From contig JAAALK010000079.1 in the NCBI GenBank assembly GCA_019279435.1, positions 99,597,332-99,661,331 on the forward strand: 64,000 nucleotides of DNA. Direction: 5' to 3'. Of this stretch, positions 45,453-56,199 are shown in pieces. The position numbers were made by a program, and so were the translations under genes. Source of the DNA: Zizania palustris. Lineage: Eukaryota > Streptophyta > Magnoliopsida > Poales > Poaceae. The notes under the pieces were generated by a model. That model searched no databases. It was not told the origin of the DNA and worked only from the letters and a program-made list of their open reading frames with translations. The stretch's first letter is position 1. The number at the start of each line of letters is the position of its first letter.

Positions 45453-45880
45453 CTAGAGACCGAATTACCGATAAAAAGAGCAATTCAAGGGATAGAATGG
45501 ATCTATTAGGGTTTTTGAGAGAGTCCCTTTGAATCGGACTTGCCCATATATATATATAGGGGGTGGTCTTGTCGTTCCTGTACTTTGATTCTACTCTAAA
45601 TTGATTAAAGTACACGTTCAAGTCCTTAAGATTTAATTAGAGATCAAAACAACACAAAACTAATTAAATTGGTTCAGACTTGGACTAGGCCAGTCTGACC
45701 GGGCCCATATGGTTGGTCTGACCAAGGTACCATGGCCAGTCGGACCAGCCTACTATGGCCGGTTGGACCGTCCTGTGCCAGGAATTGCATATTTTCGGCC
45801 AAAAGTTCCAATTTCAACATTTTGACAATTTCGACCATTAATGCCATTATTTGCTATCAGTTACAAGGTAATATGGGTGG
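45430..45880 (-). repeat. Gypsy LTR fragment, inverted relative to E 3' LTR
   Basis: Read on the minus strand it matches 47600-47752 plus 49753-50190: the AATATGCAATTCCTGGCA block (45783-45800 here, near 47672 there), AAGTCTGAACCAATTTAATT, and CGGTAATTCGGTCTCTAG. A TATATATATATA run at 45546-45557 is the likely TATA box. It is either the LTR of a second element of the same family or a rearranged part of E. Confidence 0.75.
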
Positions 45881-46209
45881 AGTCATCAAGAAATCAAACT
45901 GTACTGCAATAATATGATTCAACTAACCAAAGTGTGGAAGAAGCGATCAAACCGACTAAAGTAGGGCCAGTTAGACCAAGGTGGAAGAGGGTGGTCAGAC
46001 TAGCCAAAGCAGGACAGTCAGACCGGGCATGTACCGACAGTCGGACCGACCTTGAGCCGTCGGTCAGACCGGCCTATACCATCACATCCCAGTCAGACTG
46101 GTGAGAGTTGGTCGGTCGGACCGATAGGAAGCCAGCGATGACTCCGACTAACCGACGGGTACTCCGGCGGTAGGGGCTCGGGGGAGGTTGAAATTACTCT
46201 TTTAAATGC
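45881..46209. repeat. Segment related to the 628-bp repeat unit
   Basis: It contains GGTCAGACCGGCC-type motifs and GACCGATAGGAAGCC, also found near 44720 and 45320, so it is a third, diverged copy of the inner part of the duplicated unit. No gene is seen. Confidence 0.65.
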
Positions 46210-47515
46210 TAATTCAAGTGAGGATTTGGCGAGTACATCTGAAAATCACATGGATAATTGGAGAACTCCAATTATTAAATATTTGAGAGATCCTAACAAG
46301 AGGGTTGATCAGAAAGTTCGACGGCAAGCATTCAAATTTGTGTTTCTTTATGACGAGTTGTATCGCCGAACAATTGATGAAGTACTTTTGAAAGGTTTAG
46401 ATGTCGATCAATCTAAAGTTGCTATGGGTGAAGTTCATGAAGGGTTTTGTGGTACTCATCATTCGTCCCAGAAGATGAGTTGGATGCTCAAAAGGGCGGG
46501 TTTTTATTGGCCGACTATGACTGAAGACTGTTTTAGGTATTATGGAGGGTGTGAGGCATGTCAAAGGTTTGGTAATATTCATCTTGCTCTAGCGTCTTTT
46601 TTTAATCCTATTATCAAACCATGTCCGTTCTAAGGTTGGGGCTTGGACTTCATCAGCCAAATTCATCCTCCCTCTTTAAAAGGGCATCAGTTTGTGTTGA
46701 TGGCTACAGATTACTTCACCAAATGGACCGAGGCCGTGCCTCTCAAGAATATGACACACAACGAGGTAATTGATTTCATCTTGATGCACATTATACATAG
46801 ATTCGATATTCCTCAAACTCTTACTACGGATCAAGACACTTCGTTTATTACTAAAGAAGTGAGAGATTTTACCGAATTGTATGGTATAAAGTTGATAAAC
46901 TCTTCACCATACTATGCTCAGGCCAATGGTCAGGCCGAGTCTAGTAATAAAATTTTGATTAAGATTATTAAGAAAAAAAATTGAAGAGTTTCCTAGAAGA
47001 TGGCATGAAGTGCTTTCCGAGGCATTATGGGCATGCAGAATTGCGAAGCACGGTGCTACCAAGGTAAGTCCATATGAGTTGGTGTATGGACAAGAAGCCG
47101 GTTTACCAGTAGAGGTAAATCTTGGCTCTTTGAGGTTACTTAAGCAAGATGGCTTATCGGTCGATGAATATGAAGCTCTCTTGAAAGATAGTTTGGAAGA
47201 AGTGACTGATAAGAGGTTAAGGGCTCTAGAGCTTATAGAAAGAGATAAGAGAAGAGTGGCTAGAGGTTATAACAAAAAGATGAAAGAAAAATTGTTTCAA
47301 GTTGGTGACTTAGTTGGGAAGACGATTTTGCCTTTAGGAACTAAAAGCCTAGAGTTTGTAAATGGTCGCCTAGTTGGGAAAGTCCTTTTAAAGTTGTTGA
47401 AATTGCTCCAGGTAACGTGTATTTGCTAGAGTCTTTGAAAGGAGAACGATTTCGTAGAGTTCTAAATGGTAGATATTTGAACAAGTACTTCCCAAGTGTG
47501 TGGCAAGATTCTTGA
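46210..47515 (+). pseudogene. Gypsy element E integrase, degenerate
   Basis: Three frames together encode a gypsy integrase: H-H-C-C box (HEGFCGTHHS, CEACQRFG, about 46438-46572), core with D in LDFISQIHP (about 46645), D in TTDQDTSF (about 46833) and E in ANGQAESSNK (about 46937), then the C-terminal region (YELVYGQEAGLPVEV, VGDLV) ending near TGA 47513-47515. Breaks: TAA near 46633, a frameshift in an A run near 46975, and another near 47365. RT and upstream parts are absent. It is related to but clearly different from G1 and G2 integrase. Confidence 0.85.
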
Positions 47516-47599
47516 GGTGTCGTAAGGATGATATGGATTATATCGCCCTTAGCCCATTGTAGTTTTGGTGCACTAGTTTGCCAAAAGACACGGGGCATA

Positions 47600-50321
47600 T
47601 GTTGATAGCAAAGAATGACATTAATGGTCAAATTTGTCAAAATGTCGAAATTTGTACTTTTGGCCGAAAATATGCAATTCCTGGCATAGGTGGTCCAAAC
47701 ATCCATAGTAGGCCGTCCGACCGGCCATGATACCCCAGTTAGACCGGCCTAGTGTAGGACCAAAAGTAGCGACCAGAGGGGGGGGTGAATGGGCGCCCAA
47801 AAATTCTTTCGAATCAATGGCCTGCTCCCAACACTCAACGCACCTCAAAAGACTAAGCAGCAGAGAGAGAACAGAAAGCCTAAGTCTAAAAGTATCTAGC
47901 CTAGAAACAACAGGTGTCAAAATAAGAGAAACACCAATGCAGTGCTAATAGGTAGATAAACAAAATATTTAAGACATGGCAGATCAAACTTCTCAGTAAA
48001 ATAAACTAAGTACACATGAAATGAGATGAGAAGTTACTGTTCAAAATTTGTCTCCTGTTCGAATCTTGGCGAAGCCTGCTTCGCAGTGTCGAAGCCTGCT
48101 TCGCTGTGGCGAAGCCTGCTTCGGAGTCCCTTGTCGAAGTCGAGCGAAGGTTGTAGTTGACGTGCCGAAGGTTTGTTTAGTCTAGCCTAGCTCGAGTGGG
48201 GCAGAGAGCGAAGTATGCTTCGAGGAGAAGTATGAGAGTATCGAAGCCTGCTTCGAACCATATACTTCGAAGACGATATCTCGAACAGAGCTTCGAACAA
48301 GGTTCACAGAAATGCAACCTTCGAAAGAGAAGCGAAGCCAAACACATGACAGAGAGATCAAATCGAAGCCTACACTCAACCTTCGAAGCTAGTTTGGTCG
48401 AGGTATGATAACCGAAGTTGAGACCTTCGATCCGAGGGTTAACTTCGAAAGACAAGCTCCGAACTTACACACTGTGACCTTCGAAAATGACAGCAAGAAG
48501 GAACTCACGTCGAGCGAAGTCTACCAGAGAGACAAGCTTCGAAGCTAACTTCGAAGCCTGTCGAAGTATTGACTTTGAACAGCTCGAGACGAAGATCACC
48601 TTCGCAAAGACCGTCGAAGTATGTCAAGCTGACAGAGCACAAAACATACTTCAAAGCTACAAACACAGTACACAAAGTGAAGTCGAAGTTCAAGCGAAGC
48701 CCTCGAGGATGTCAGATCGAAGCCTGCCTCACGGAGCTGAGGGGCTTCGAACAAAAAAGGAGGGCTTCGCCAGAAAACAGCAAGAAAAGGCACTCAGCCT
48801 TGTCTACTTTGATCAAAAAGCTACGCAGAAAAGGCAAGCTAGAGTACTAGTGTACTGTTGCTACAGAGAAGTAGTACTACTTGCAACCAGCAAGAACTAG
48901 TACTCCTCACGTGAAGAACAGAAGCAACATAGACAAATCTTCTCAAGAACAAATAAGCTGCGTGCAAACCGAACAATCAGTGCCTTAAATGAAGTGCTGC
49001 GCACACACCAACAGGAATAAAATCTTCCAAAAACAGTGAAGAAACAAGATGAACTCAGGATTCAGAAACTCAGGTGGCGCACACATGAGTAGGAGAGAGA
49101 AAAACAGGGAACAAGAATGACCCAATGGATTAAAAACTGATTTCAGCAAAAGGGTGACCTAACCCTAGGGATTGGGGCCCTATTTATAGGCTGCCCAACA
49201 CTTAGGACTATTCCACCAGCCCCTTAGGGTTTTTTACAGACGCTGAAATAAAGGAAAAGACTAAACTGCCCTTAGGATTTTTTACAGACTCGACTGACTG
49301 TGGGCCTAGAGATACAGATGACTTATCTGGAAGCTAAGCTTTCGTAGCGACTACGACTTCTCTTCTGGACAGTCCGATACAAGATCAGCGGTCGTCAGTT
49401 TTGCGCCGAAATTGACAAAGCCTTCACCGACTTTGCACCAGGTACCCGGATTGGGCCAGCCTGATTCCGCAGCTCTCTCAGCCCGGCAATCACTCACCGC
49501 TCGTGTACCTGAGTCAATCCTGGTCAACAGCCCAGTGGGTCTTCTGCTGCTTCTGGCCCATGTACCCGGATTGGGCCAGCCCGACTTCGCAGTTCTCTCA
49601 GCCCGACCGTCACTCGCTGCCCGTGTACCTGAGTCACACGCGGCCCATGAAACAGCAGATCTCCTCTCTCCTTCTGTCCTCTTTGACTATCGTTGACAAT
49701 GACTCATCACCTATGGAGCCATGAGGCCCACGCTATTTAGCATGGCTCCTCACCTAATCTAAGTCTGAACCAATTTAATTGGTTTCGGGTTGTTTTGATC
49801 TCTAATCAAATCTTAATGACTTGGACACATACTTTAATCAATTTAGAGTAGAATTAAAGTTCCGGAATGACAAGACCACACCCTATATATATTGGGGCAA
49901 TGCCGATTCAAAGAGATCTCTCTCCAATTCCAAACCGATCTAATCTATTATTCCCTTGAATCATTCTTTTTTACCCTTTACTTTTCCATTCCCTAGGAGT
50001 AGCTACATCACGTCTATCTTTGTTGGTTTGCACTGAAAACCATTCGTTCATCGCATCGTAATCACGGTAATCCTTGTCGATTCGCTTGTGAATCGTCCGT
50101 TTAATCTTCGTAACAAATTTTTATCGGTTTCTATCGGTAATTCGGTCTCTAGACTAAATTGCTTCTCATTTTGGGTGTTTTGTAGAGATTGGACGGTCAT
50201 ATTCATCAACAAGAGGCATATGCACTGAGCCTTCTTCATCGGCGCAATCGCCGATGAGCCAAGGCGATCACTGCCCCGCCCGTCGGTCCGACCGACCATC
50301 TGCCGTGGGTCCTACCGGGAC
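47600..50321 (+). repeat. E 3' LTR, split by solo LTR S
   Basis: The LTR probably starts TGTTGATAGC at 47600, about 85 bases after the pol end, and continues at 49753 to about 50320. The join restores the order seen in the inverted copy at 45430-45880 (GACCGGCCTAG then TCTAAGTCTGAACC). TATATATAT near 49883 is the likely TATA box. The right end is uncertain. Confidence 0.7.
47748..49757 (-). mobile_element. Sirevirus solo LTR S (minus strand, 2000 bp)
   Basis: The body is 47753-49752, TGAGGAGCC...GTCCTACA on the minus strand. The flanks are CCTAG and CCTAA, a 5-bp TSD with one mismatch. It is longer than the LTRs of A, B and H because it carries a 0.7-kb TTCGAAG-rich stretch (about 48055-48790), including three copies of CGAAGCCTGCTTCG near 48070-48125. 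A TATA box (CCCTATTTATAGG on the plus strand) lies near 49179-49191. Open frames here are low-complexity. Confidence 0.85.
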
Positions 50322-51019
50322 GTGCTGGTAATAAAGAACAAGAGTTGTTCAATATTTTCGAATGGCATGCTCTATGGTGTGTGTCCATTACTGAATGGAT
50401 TGTATATTCTGAGTCTTGACGATGCACACGTTTATAACATTAGTACTAAGAAACAACGACTCGATGATTTGAATCCTACCTACGTCTGGTATTGTCATTT
50501 GGGTCATATAAATGAGAAGCTCCATTGTGATGGACTTTTGGAGTCATTTGATTTTGAATCGTATGATAGAGTGAGAGGGCAAGTGAGCTATTGTCCATAG
50601 TACATACTAATGTGTGTGGTCCAATGAGTCACACGGTTAGGAAAGGCTTTCATTACTTTATCACTTTTACCGATGACTTTAGTAGATATGGTTATGTCTA
50701 CTTGATGAGGCATAAGTGGGAATCCTTTGAAAAGTTCAAGGAGTTCTAGAATGAGGTACAAAATCATATAGGCAAGACAATTAAATTTCTACGATCTAAT
50801 CATGGGGGTGAATATTTGAGCCATGAGTTAAGTGATCATCTGAAGCAGTGTGGAATTGTTCCACAACTGACTCCACTCGACATGCCTCAATGGAATGGGG
50901 TGTCCGAGTGGAGAAACCACACTTTGTTGGACATGGTGTGATCCATGATGAGTCATACTGATCTTCCATTATCCTTTTGGGGTCACGCTCTAGAAACCGC
51001 AGCTTTCATGATTAATAGA
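50322..51019 (+). pseudogene. Copia element J fragment (GAG-pre-integrase and integrase core)
   Basis: It encodes a pre-integrase zinc region (WYCHLGHINEKLHCDGLLES) and a Copia integrase core (TFTDDFSRYGYVY, RSNHGGEYLS where the catalytic D is replaced by N-H, and WNGVSEWRN where the E is embedded). TAG at 50747-50749 and TGA at 50939-50941 plus a frameshift near 50600 kill it. It ends abruptly at 51019, where the F LTR begins, so F inserted into J. J is a different Copia lineage from the Sireviruses here. Confidence 0.85.
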
Positions 51020-51515
51020 TGTTGGCGCAAATGTTACGCCAACAGGTTCTCTGAAATCAAGAACGGACAAACAGGGAGTTTGTGTTGCAGGACTACTTTG
51101 AGCGTCCGAAATGGATAATAGCTCAAGTGGTCCGAATAAGTGTAAATGAATAACTTGTTCTGGATCCCCCTTTACAAGGTACAATGGGGGGTATTTATAG
51201 GGGAAAAAGCATAAGGAAAAGACCTTTTTACCCCTAACCTACAACCGACATAGTGGAAACTATTCGGTACTATAAACAAGGTTATATACGGTAAAGTACT
51301 GCAAAGTAGATGGATAAGCTGGACATCCAATCAATCATGTCCTTAGGCTTCGAGGCCTCCATCTTCCATTCGGAGGGTTCTCCAGAGCTTCGCACCGTTG
51401 CACCCTTCGGCGTGGCGACGCATGCTTCGAACCACAGTTCACCAGCTTCGGAGTCCTCACCAGCCTTTGAAGGATTAATCTTTAAGTCTTGGGAATGGAG
51501 TAATTTCCCCCAACA
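51020..51515 (-). repeat. 3' LTR of F (496 bp)
   Basis: It runs TGTTGGGGG to CGCCAACA on the minus strand, with TATAAATA near 51200-51193. Its last 25 bases form an almost perfect inverted repeat (TGTTGGCG ... CGCCAACA, plus-strand reading 51020-51044). Confidence 0.92.
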
Positions 51516-51899
51516 GTAGCCCCTCGAATACGCCTTTCTGTAGTTAACCTGTTTAGAAAGAAGGCAGTATACGGAAGGAACATTTCTATTTTCTGAGGCT
51601 TAAAGAGGATTTGGGGATGCTGCGACTTAGCCGAGGACTTTGAGCCCAACGCGTTCGAACCTCCCCCTTCGAGTTCTTGATACAGTGGGAACGCATGTGG
51701 GCAAGGGAATGGTTTCGGAGTGCGAACGTCGTGGAGCGCCGTTAGAAGTAGTCATTACAGCGCAAGTAGTGGTTACCCTCTGCAAAAAAGGTAACGGTCG
51801 ATTTTTACAGCGGTTGTACGCCGTTCCAATTACCGGGCCCACTTGTCGGTGACAGAAGCCGAACCTGCAATGTGAAATCAATCGAAGAGTAGTACTGGT

Positions 51900-51914
51900 C
51901 GTGCGGTTATAAAA
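51900..51914 (+). promoter_or_regulatory. TATA box of the F antisense gene
   Basis: TATAAAA at 51908-51914 lies 102 bp upstream of ATG 52010. The position matches the TATA boxes before the same gene in G1, G2 and G. Confidence 0.6.
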
Positions 51915-52009
51915 GGGGGAGACGGAGATTAACCGAGATTTTTTACCGCATTCATCACCTGCGATTCACCTTTCCCCCAATATTCCAAACTCTTGAATAC
52001 TCGAGCACG

Positions 52010-54193
52010 ATGGCGAGAACTAGCCACACCACTCCAGCGGCGGAAACACCCTGGCATAGAGGCAGGCGTGGGCTGCATCGGCAGCAGTGGCAATGGCGGG
52101 GACTCCGAGCGGTGCCTGGACCAAGAATCCTCGGGCGCTCCGTCCGCCCTCCAAGAAGAAAATTGCCCAAAGCTTCATCATTGGCCAATCCGTGAGCACC
52201 GTCGAGTCCATTGAAGAAGCAGTGGATGGAAAGCTGGGCGCTGGACTGTGGACTCGAGTCCCCGGGACAGAGTCGACTCCAAGGCCGCGAAGCGGGGAAG
52301 TGGTGGTCTTCGAAGCATTCTTCGAAGCAGGTCTGGGACTGCCAGCCGTGGATTTCTTGGTAGAGGTATTGGACTTGTTCCACATAACTCTGCCTCAGCT
52401 GTCCCCCAACACCATCGCCCGCTTAGCCATCTTCGAATGGGCGCTCCGGGCAGAGGGATGCGAAGGACGCTCCGAGATCTTCGCCGCGACCCACGAAGCC
52501 ATATGCCAACCGAAGCCACAAGACGGCCCTGGGGATTCCAAGGTGACGATAGCCTTTGGCAGCGTCAATTTCCAACTACGGAGAGAGCATGCCCTCCACT
52601 TTCCTGCAAAAGCTATAAACGACAGGTGGTACACAAACTGGATACTTCGGTGGTTTTATGCCGAAGTCGGAGAGGACTCCCCCCTCGCTGGTCCTCTCCA
52701 GGAGATCTGGTTCCGAAAGGAGGCGGACATCTCTCCGAACCCTAGCCTGCTATCGACGAGGCTAGGGCTGCTCACTTCGGTGGCTCGCCACATGAGCATG
52801 CGCAACCTGGCCGAGGAGTTCATCGCCCTTCGGATCCCTCCCCTCGGAGCCAACTGGCCGATCGTGTTCCCACAGGCCTCGGAGGGGGACCTCCGAAACT
52901 TAGGTAAACTTTACTCCCTGCAGCATTATATTAGATGAAGAAATCAATTGTACTCATACTTTCATACCTTTTTCTTTCAGCAGCGCCTCTGGCATTGGCT
53001 CCGAAGGACATAGATCGGGCCACCGAATGAGTTCTCGGAGCCCCTTCGGTGGCCGAGAGGCAAAGGAGGTTAGATCTGGTGGGGAGTTGGGAGCGATCCA
53101 ACAGAGTGTGGAGAGCTCTCGGAATGGAGCCCCCGAATCTTCCTGACTTCGCCCCGACCGGAGCAGTTGTTCGCAAAAGGAAAGCTGCTGCCAAGCCCTC
53201 CAAGAAGACCGGCAAGCAGCCGCTCCGGAAGAAGAAGGTAGCGAAGCACCCTTCGCAGTTGGCGCCTGCCTCGTCTGCTTCGTCGCTAGGCGCGCAAAGC
53301 TCAGCCTCCGAAGAGGCAGAGGACTCTGATGGCCAGACAGCGGCGGTCTTCGAAGCCTACCTCCTGGACGACGAAGACATAGGGGAGGTCCCCCCTAGCG
53401 CCTCCGTTAGGGAGGTAGTAAGTGTGACTCCAACTGTTCCCCCTGCGCCCGTCGTCGTGCAAGTGGAGTCGGACTCTCCTACTCCCAGCTTGACTGCGCC
53501 CGAGGCAGTCCCAGCAGAGATCGTGGCTCCGGCTGGAAATGTTGAGGGCAGGACCTCGGGGGATGACTTCGCCGACATCCTTCAGATGTACGAGGTCTTG
53601 GAGGATCCAGCAATCCTTCCCCACGAAGCTCCCGGAGGTTCTTTCCGAAGTTCTCCCTTTTTTAACCAATACCCGCCTGCTATCTGTGAAAACATGCTTA
53701 TTAATTTTGTTATTGAAATAGGTACCTCTTCAGGTGTTGATGCTTTGGTGGTGTCCGAAGTTCCTGCGTCTTCGGAGGCTGCTATTCAAGCGGACCCTCC
53801 CGCGCCTCTGGAGGCCCCGAACTTGGCGGCAGAGAATGTGTCTTTCGGGGCGGACGACGTGCTTGCTGGGACGGAGTTGGCGACGGAGGTCACTCCTGCA
53901 GTGGCAGCTTCAACCACCGAGGTTGCCTCCGCCGCTGCGGTTCTGGTCGAAGAGGTGGCTGCCGATGGTCGGAGTACTCTTGCTTCACCCTCCTTCGTAC
54001 CGGGGAGGGGCAAGAGTATTTCTATCCTCGGTCTTCTTCCTGGCCAGGCCGTGGCCTCCGTTGGCAATTCGGAGGATGAAGCCGCAGCGGATGATGCTCA
54101 AGCTCTGTCTTGGCTACCTCTGCTGGCTCCGTACCTGGAGCACCGGAGTGGCCTTCGGAGACTCATGGAGCCCCTGGCTGAGAGAAGCCAGGA
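52010..54193 (+). pseudogene. Antisense gene of F (PF04195-like), truncated by G
   Basis: This gene is on the plus strand because F is on the minus strand. Start ATG 52010 (MARTSHTT) is analogous to the G1 start but needs a frameshift before about 52087 to join the long frame. Exon 1 to 52903 has FEAFFEAGLGLP, FEWALRAEGCEGR and WYTNWILRWFYAEVG; donor GT at 52904; exon 2 from 52981 to 53637; exon 3 from 53722 or 53734. Intron phases equal those of G1. A TGA at 53028-53030 breaks exon 2. Exon 3 is rich in A, E, V and S and ends with LPLLAPYLEHRSGLRRLMEP, equivalent to exon 3 of G1. The coiled-coil exon is cut off by the G LTR at 54194. Confidence 0.78.
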
Positions 54194-54932
54194 TGTTGGG
54201 ACGACGGATCGAACCAGCAGGTTTTAGTGGAAAACAAGAGTAGTGTATTCAATGCCTTGGTCAGCTTGTTTGTTACAACTGTAGTGAGGGGTATTTATAG
54301 GGCGCCCCGCCCAGAGGACTAAGCGCCTACGGGCTGCCAACGGCCACCCAACCAACCCTGACCGGTAGTACAGACAAAGAGGTACATAGTACAGACGAGA
54401 AGATTCGACTCTGACAGCGTATCGGCCGTGTCGGATGCTTCCTGCGCCGCCCGACACGGCTCAGAAGATCGCGATCCTGTCCTTTCGCACGACCGCCTGG
54501 TCCTTTTTCCGCCACGACTCTCTTTGGGCTCGTCTCGCCAGGTCAGCCGAGAGCCCCGGGCCTTCAGCCTCCGGAGGACGAGCTCCCGTGTCCTACGCCG
54601 AAGGGCGACCTCCGGCTTTGCTCCTCCGGAAGGTGACCTCCGGCCACGCTCCTCCGGACGGTGACCTCCGGCCACGCTCCTCCGGAAGGTGACCTCCGGC
54701 CACGCTCCTCCAAAAGGTGGCCTCCGGCCACGCTCCTCCGGAAGGCGGCGTCCGGCCACGCTCCTCCGGAAGGCGGCCTCCGGCAACGCTCCTCCGAAAG
54801 GTGGCCTCCGGCCACGCTCCTCCGGAAGGCGGCCTCCGGCCACGCTCCTCCGGACGGTGACCTCCGTCATCAAGCCTGGGCCCTCCGGCTGGGGGCCCAC
54901 CCCGCTGACTCCAGGGATTATCTCCCCCAACA
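54194..54932 (-). repeat. 3' LTR of G (739 bp) with 28-bp tandem array (about 54600-54865)
   Basis: It runs TGTTGG to CCCAACA on the minus strand, with a TATA box (TATAAATA) near 54299-54292. About nine units of a GC-rich 28-bp sequence (GGTGACCTCCGGCCACGCTC plus CTCCGGAA) expand the LTR relative to F. All six frames in the array are largely open, so the many long open frames here are not genes. Confidence 0.9.
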
Positions 54933-55498
54933 GTAGCCCCTCGCTTCTTCCCGCTCGTAGTCCTGCAATAGGAGGGGGTGGAAGCGCACAAGATAATCCC
55001 GCCAATTCACACGAGTGCGTACCTCACTTTAGGGCGCCGCATCCACCGGGGCGCTGGAGCGCACTGAGACGGGGAGTCGAGAGACCAGGGAATTAGACCC
55101 TGCCTCGGGCTTCCGGCCGTTTCCAAGACACCGAGGGGGGTTGACCGAGCTGACCGGAGGCTGGCGCATCTTGACTACGGGGGCTCCAACCCCGAGGGGC
55201 CGGGCGAGCGCCGCCAAGAGCAGTTAATACGCGCGCCGGCGGCACCGAAGAGGCGGATCGCCGGGAGATCGCCCCCGCACCCCGATGCGCCAACCGATTT
55301 TAAATGCGGCGCCGCGTAAACCGCCACGTTCACACGCTAACCGAAACGGGAGTCGAACCGCCGGCCTTTCCGAAAGATATATATATACTCGCCCTTCACG
55401 GCCTCTTCTTCCTTCACCCTCACGCGTCAACCGTGACCGCTTAGTCCATTGCCCACTCGCCCTCTGAGCCCTACGCTCCTTCCATCTGCTCTCCAAGA
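54933..55498 (+). promoter_or_regulatory. 5' region of G antisense gene with TATA box
   Basis: Between the LTR and the antisense gene is a GC-rich region without a credible gene. A TATATATATATA run at 55378-55387 lies about 115-120 bp upstream of ATG 55499, matching the position of the TATA box in G1, G2 and F. Confidence 0.55.
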
Positions 55499-55770
55499 AT
55501 GTCGAGGAAGTCGGTTCCTGCAATGGCGATGGACCCGCGTTTCTTGCAACGCCAGATGGCGGCTGCGGCGGCGGCGGCGGCGACCGACACGCCAGAGGTG
55601 CGCGGCGCGCGCGAGCTCCGCCCCGCTTCCGAGCGATTCCGAGAGCAGACGCTGGAGCTCGGGGCGTCTGCGTGCACTGAAGCCTCGATCGAGCAGGCGA
55701 CCAGGAACCGCCTCGGCCCAGAGACGCCGGCGAGGAGGCCGGGGCGGGAGACGGTGACTGCGTCGGCCCA
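55499..55770 (+). pseudogene. Antisense gene of G, start of exon 1 only
   Basis: ATG 55499 opens an alanine-rich N-terminus (MSRKSVPAMAMDPRFLQRQM, then a run of A) comparable to the alanine-rich starts in G1 and G2. After about 90 codons the frame runs into reversed integrase sequence, so the PF04195-like core is lost. The call rests on position, TATA spacing and composition, not on a conserved domain. Confidence 0.55.
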
Positions 55771-56199
55771 TCCACTGGCAACCTTGGCAGGCGCGGACGA
55801 GTTCTTCGGCGTCGGCGATGATGGTGGGCCAGTACACGCCTTGCCGGAGAGCTTTGCCTGCGAGGGCCCGCGGCGCTAAGTGACTGCCGCACAACCCTTC
55901 ATGTATCTCCCGGAGCATGGCGACACCGTCGGAATGCGAGACGCAGCGGAGCAGCGGGGAACATACTCCGGACTTGTACAGGATTCCACTGATGACCTCG
56001 AATGACCTTGCGCGGAGTTGCAGGCAAACCTGCTCCGGACTGGGATGGACTTCATCGCCGCCTGCGAGCGCGCGGAGGATGGGCTCGCGCCAATCGACGC
56101 TGGCTGTACAGAGTACTGGGGCCGGGCATGACGACTGTTCGCTCTCCTCCGGGGCGGCGGGGTCGGCCGCCTCGCTGCGATGAGTTACCGAAGGCTGGG
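55750..56199 (-). pseudogene. G integrase N-terminus
   Basis: On the minus strand, from 56199 down, the aRNase H-integrase linker is followed by the H-H-C-C box: MLREIHEGLCGSHLAPRALA, YWPTI and CQGCQWMGRRSHR, at about 55918-55760, nearly identical in sequence to G1 and G2. The frame then continues into antisense-gene sequence in reverse, marking the deletion junction. Confidence 0.85.

Larger units (their letters stand above)
51020..54193 (-). mobile_element. Ty3/gypsy element F (Tat-like, minus strand), 3' portion
   Basis: Reading on the minus strand from the right, the visible part is the antisense gene region, the purine tract (GAGGGGCTAC, at 51525-51516) and the 3' LTR at 51515-51020. 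The rest of F should lie beyond G and H, right of the window. The left target bases are ATAGA (51015-51019). F is related to G1 and G2 but clearly diverged from them. Confidence 0.88.
54194..56199 (-). mobile_element. Ty3/gypsy element G (Tat-like, minus strand), 3' part with large deletion
   Basis: From the left: 3' LTR (54194-54932), purine tract (GCGAGGGGCTAC on the minus strand), the promoter and first exon of the antisense gene (plus strand), then directly the integrase N-terminus (minus strand), cut at 56199 by Sirevirus H. The integrase core and C-terminus and the remaining antisense exons have been deleted at about 55770. Left target bases: CAGGA (54189-54193). Base composition is more GC-rich than in G1 and G2. 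Confidence 0.88.

Noticed and set aside
49412..49724. Open frames around 49412-49724 and the similar 11598-11789, 21393-21614 and 56256-56621
   Set aside because: They translate the 120-bp direct duplication inside Sirevirus LTRs.
51627..51881. Short open frames between the F LTR and its antisense gene
   Set aside because: Non-coding promoter region by comparison with G1 and G2; no conserved frame.
54319..55005. Long minus- and plus-strand open frames in the G LTR
   Set aside because: GC-rich 28-bp repeats lack stops in most frames; the products are low-complexity and lie inside an LTR.
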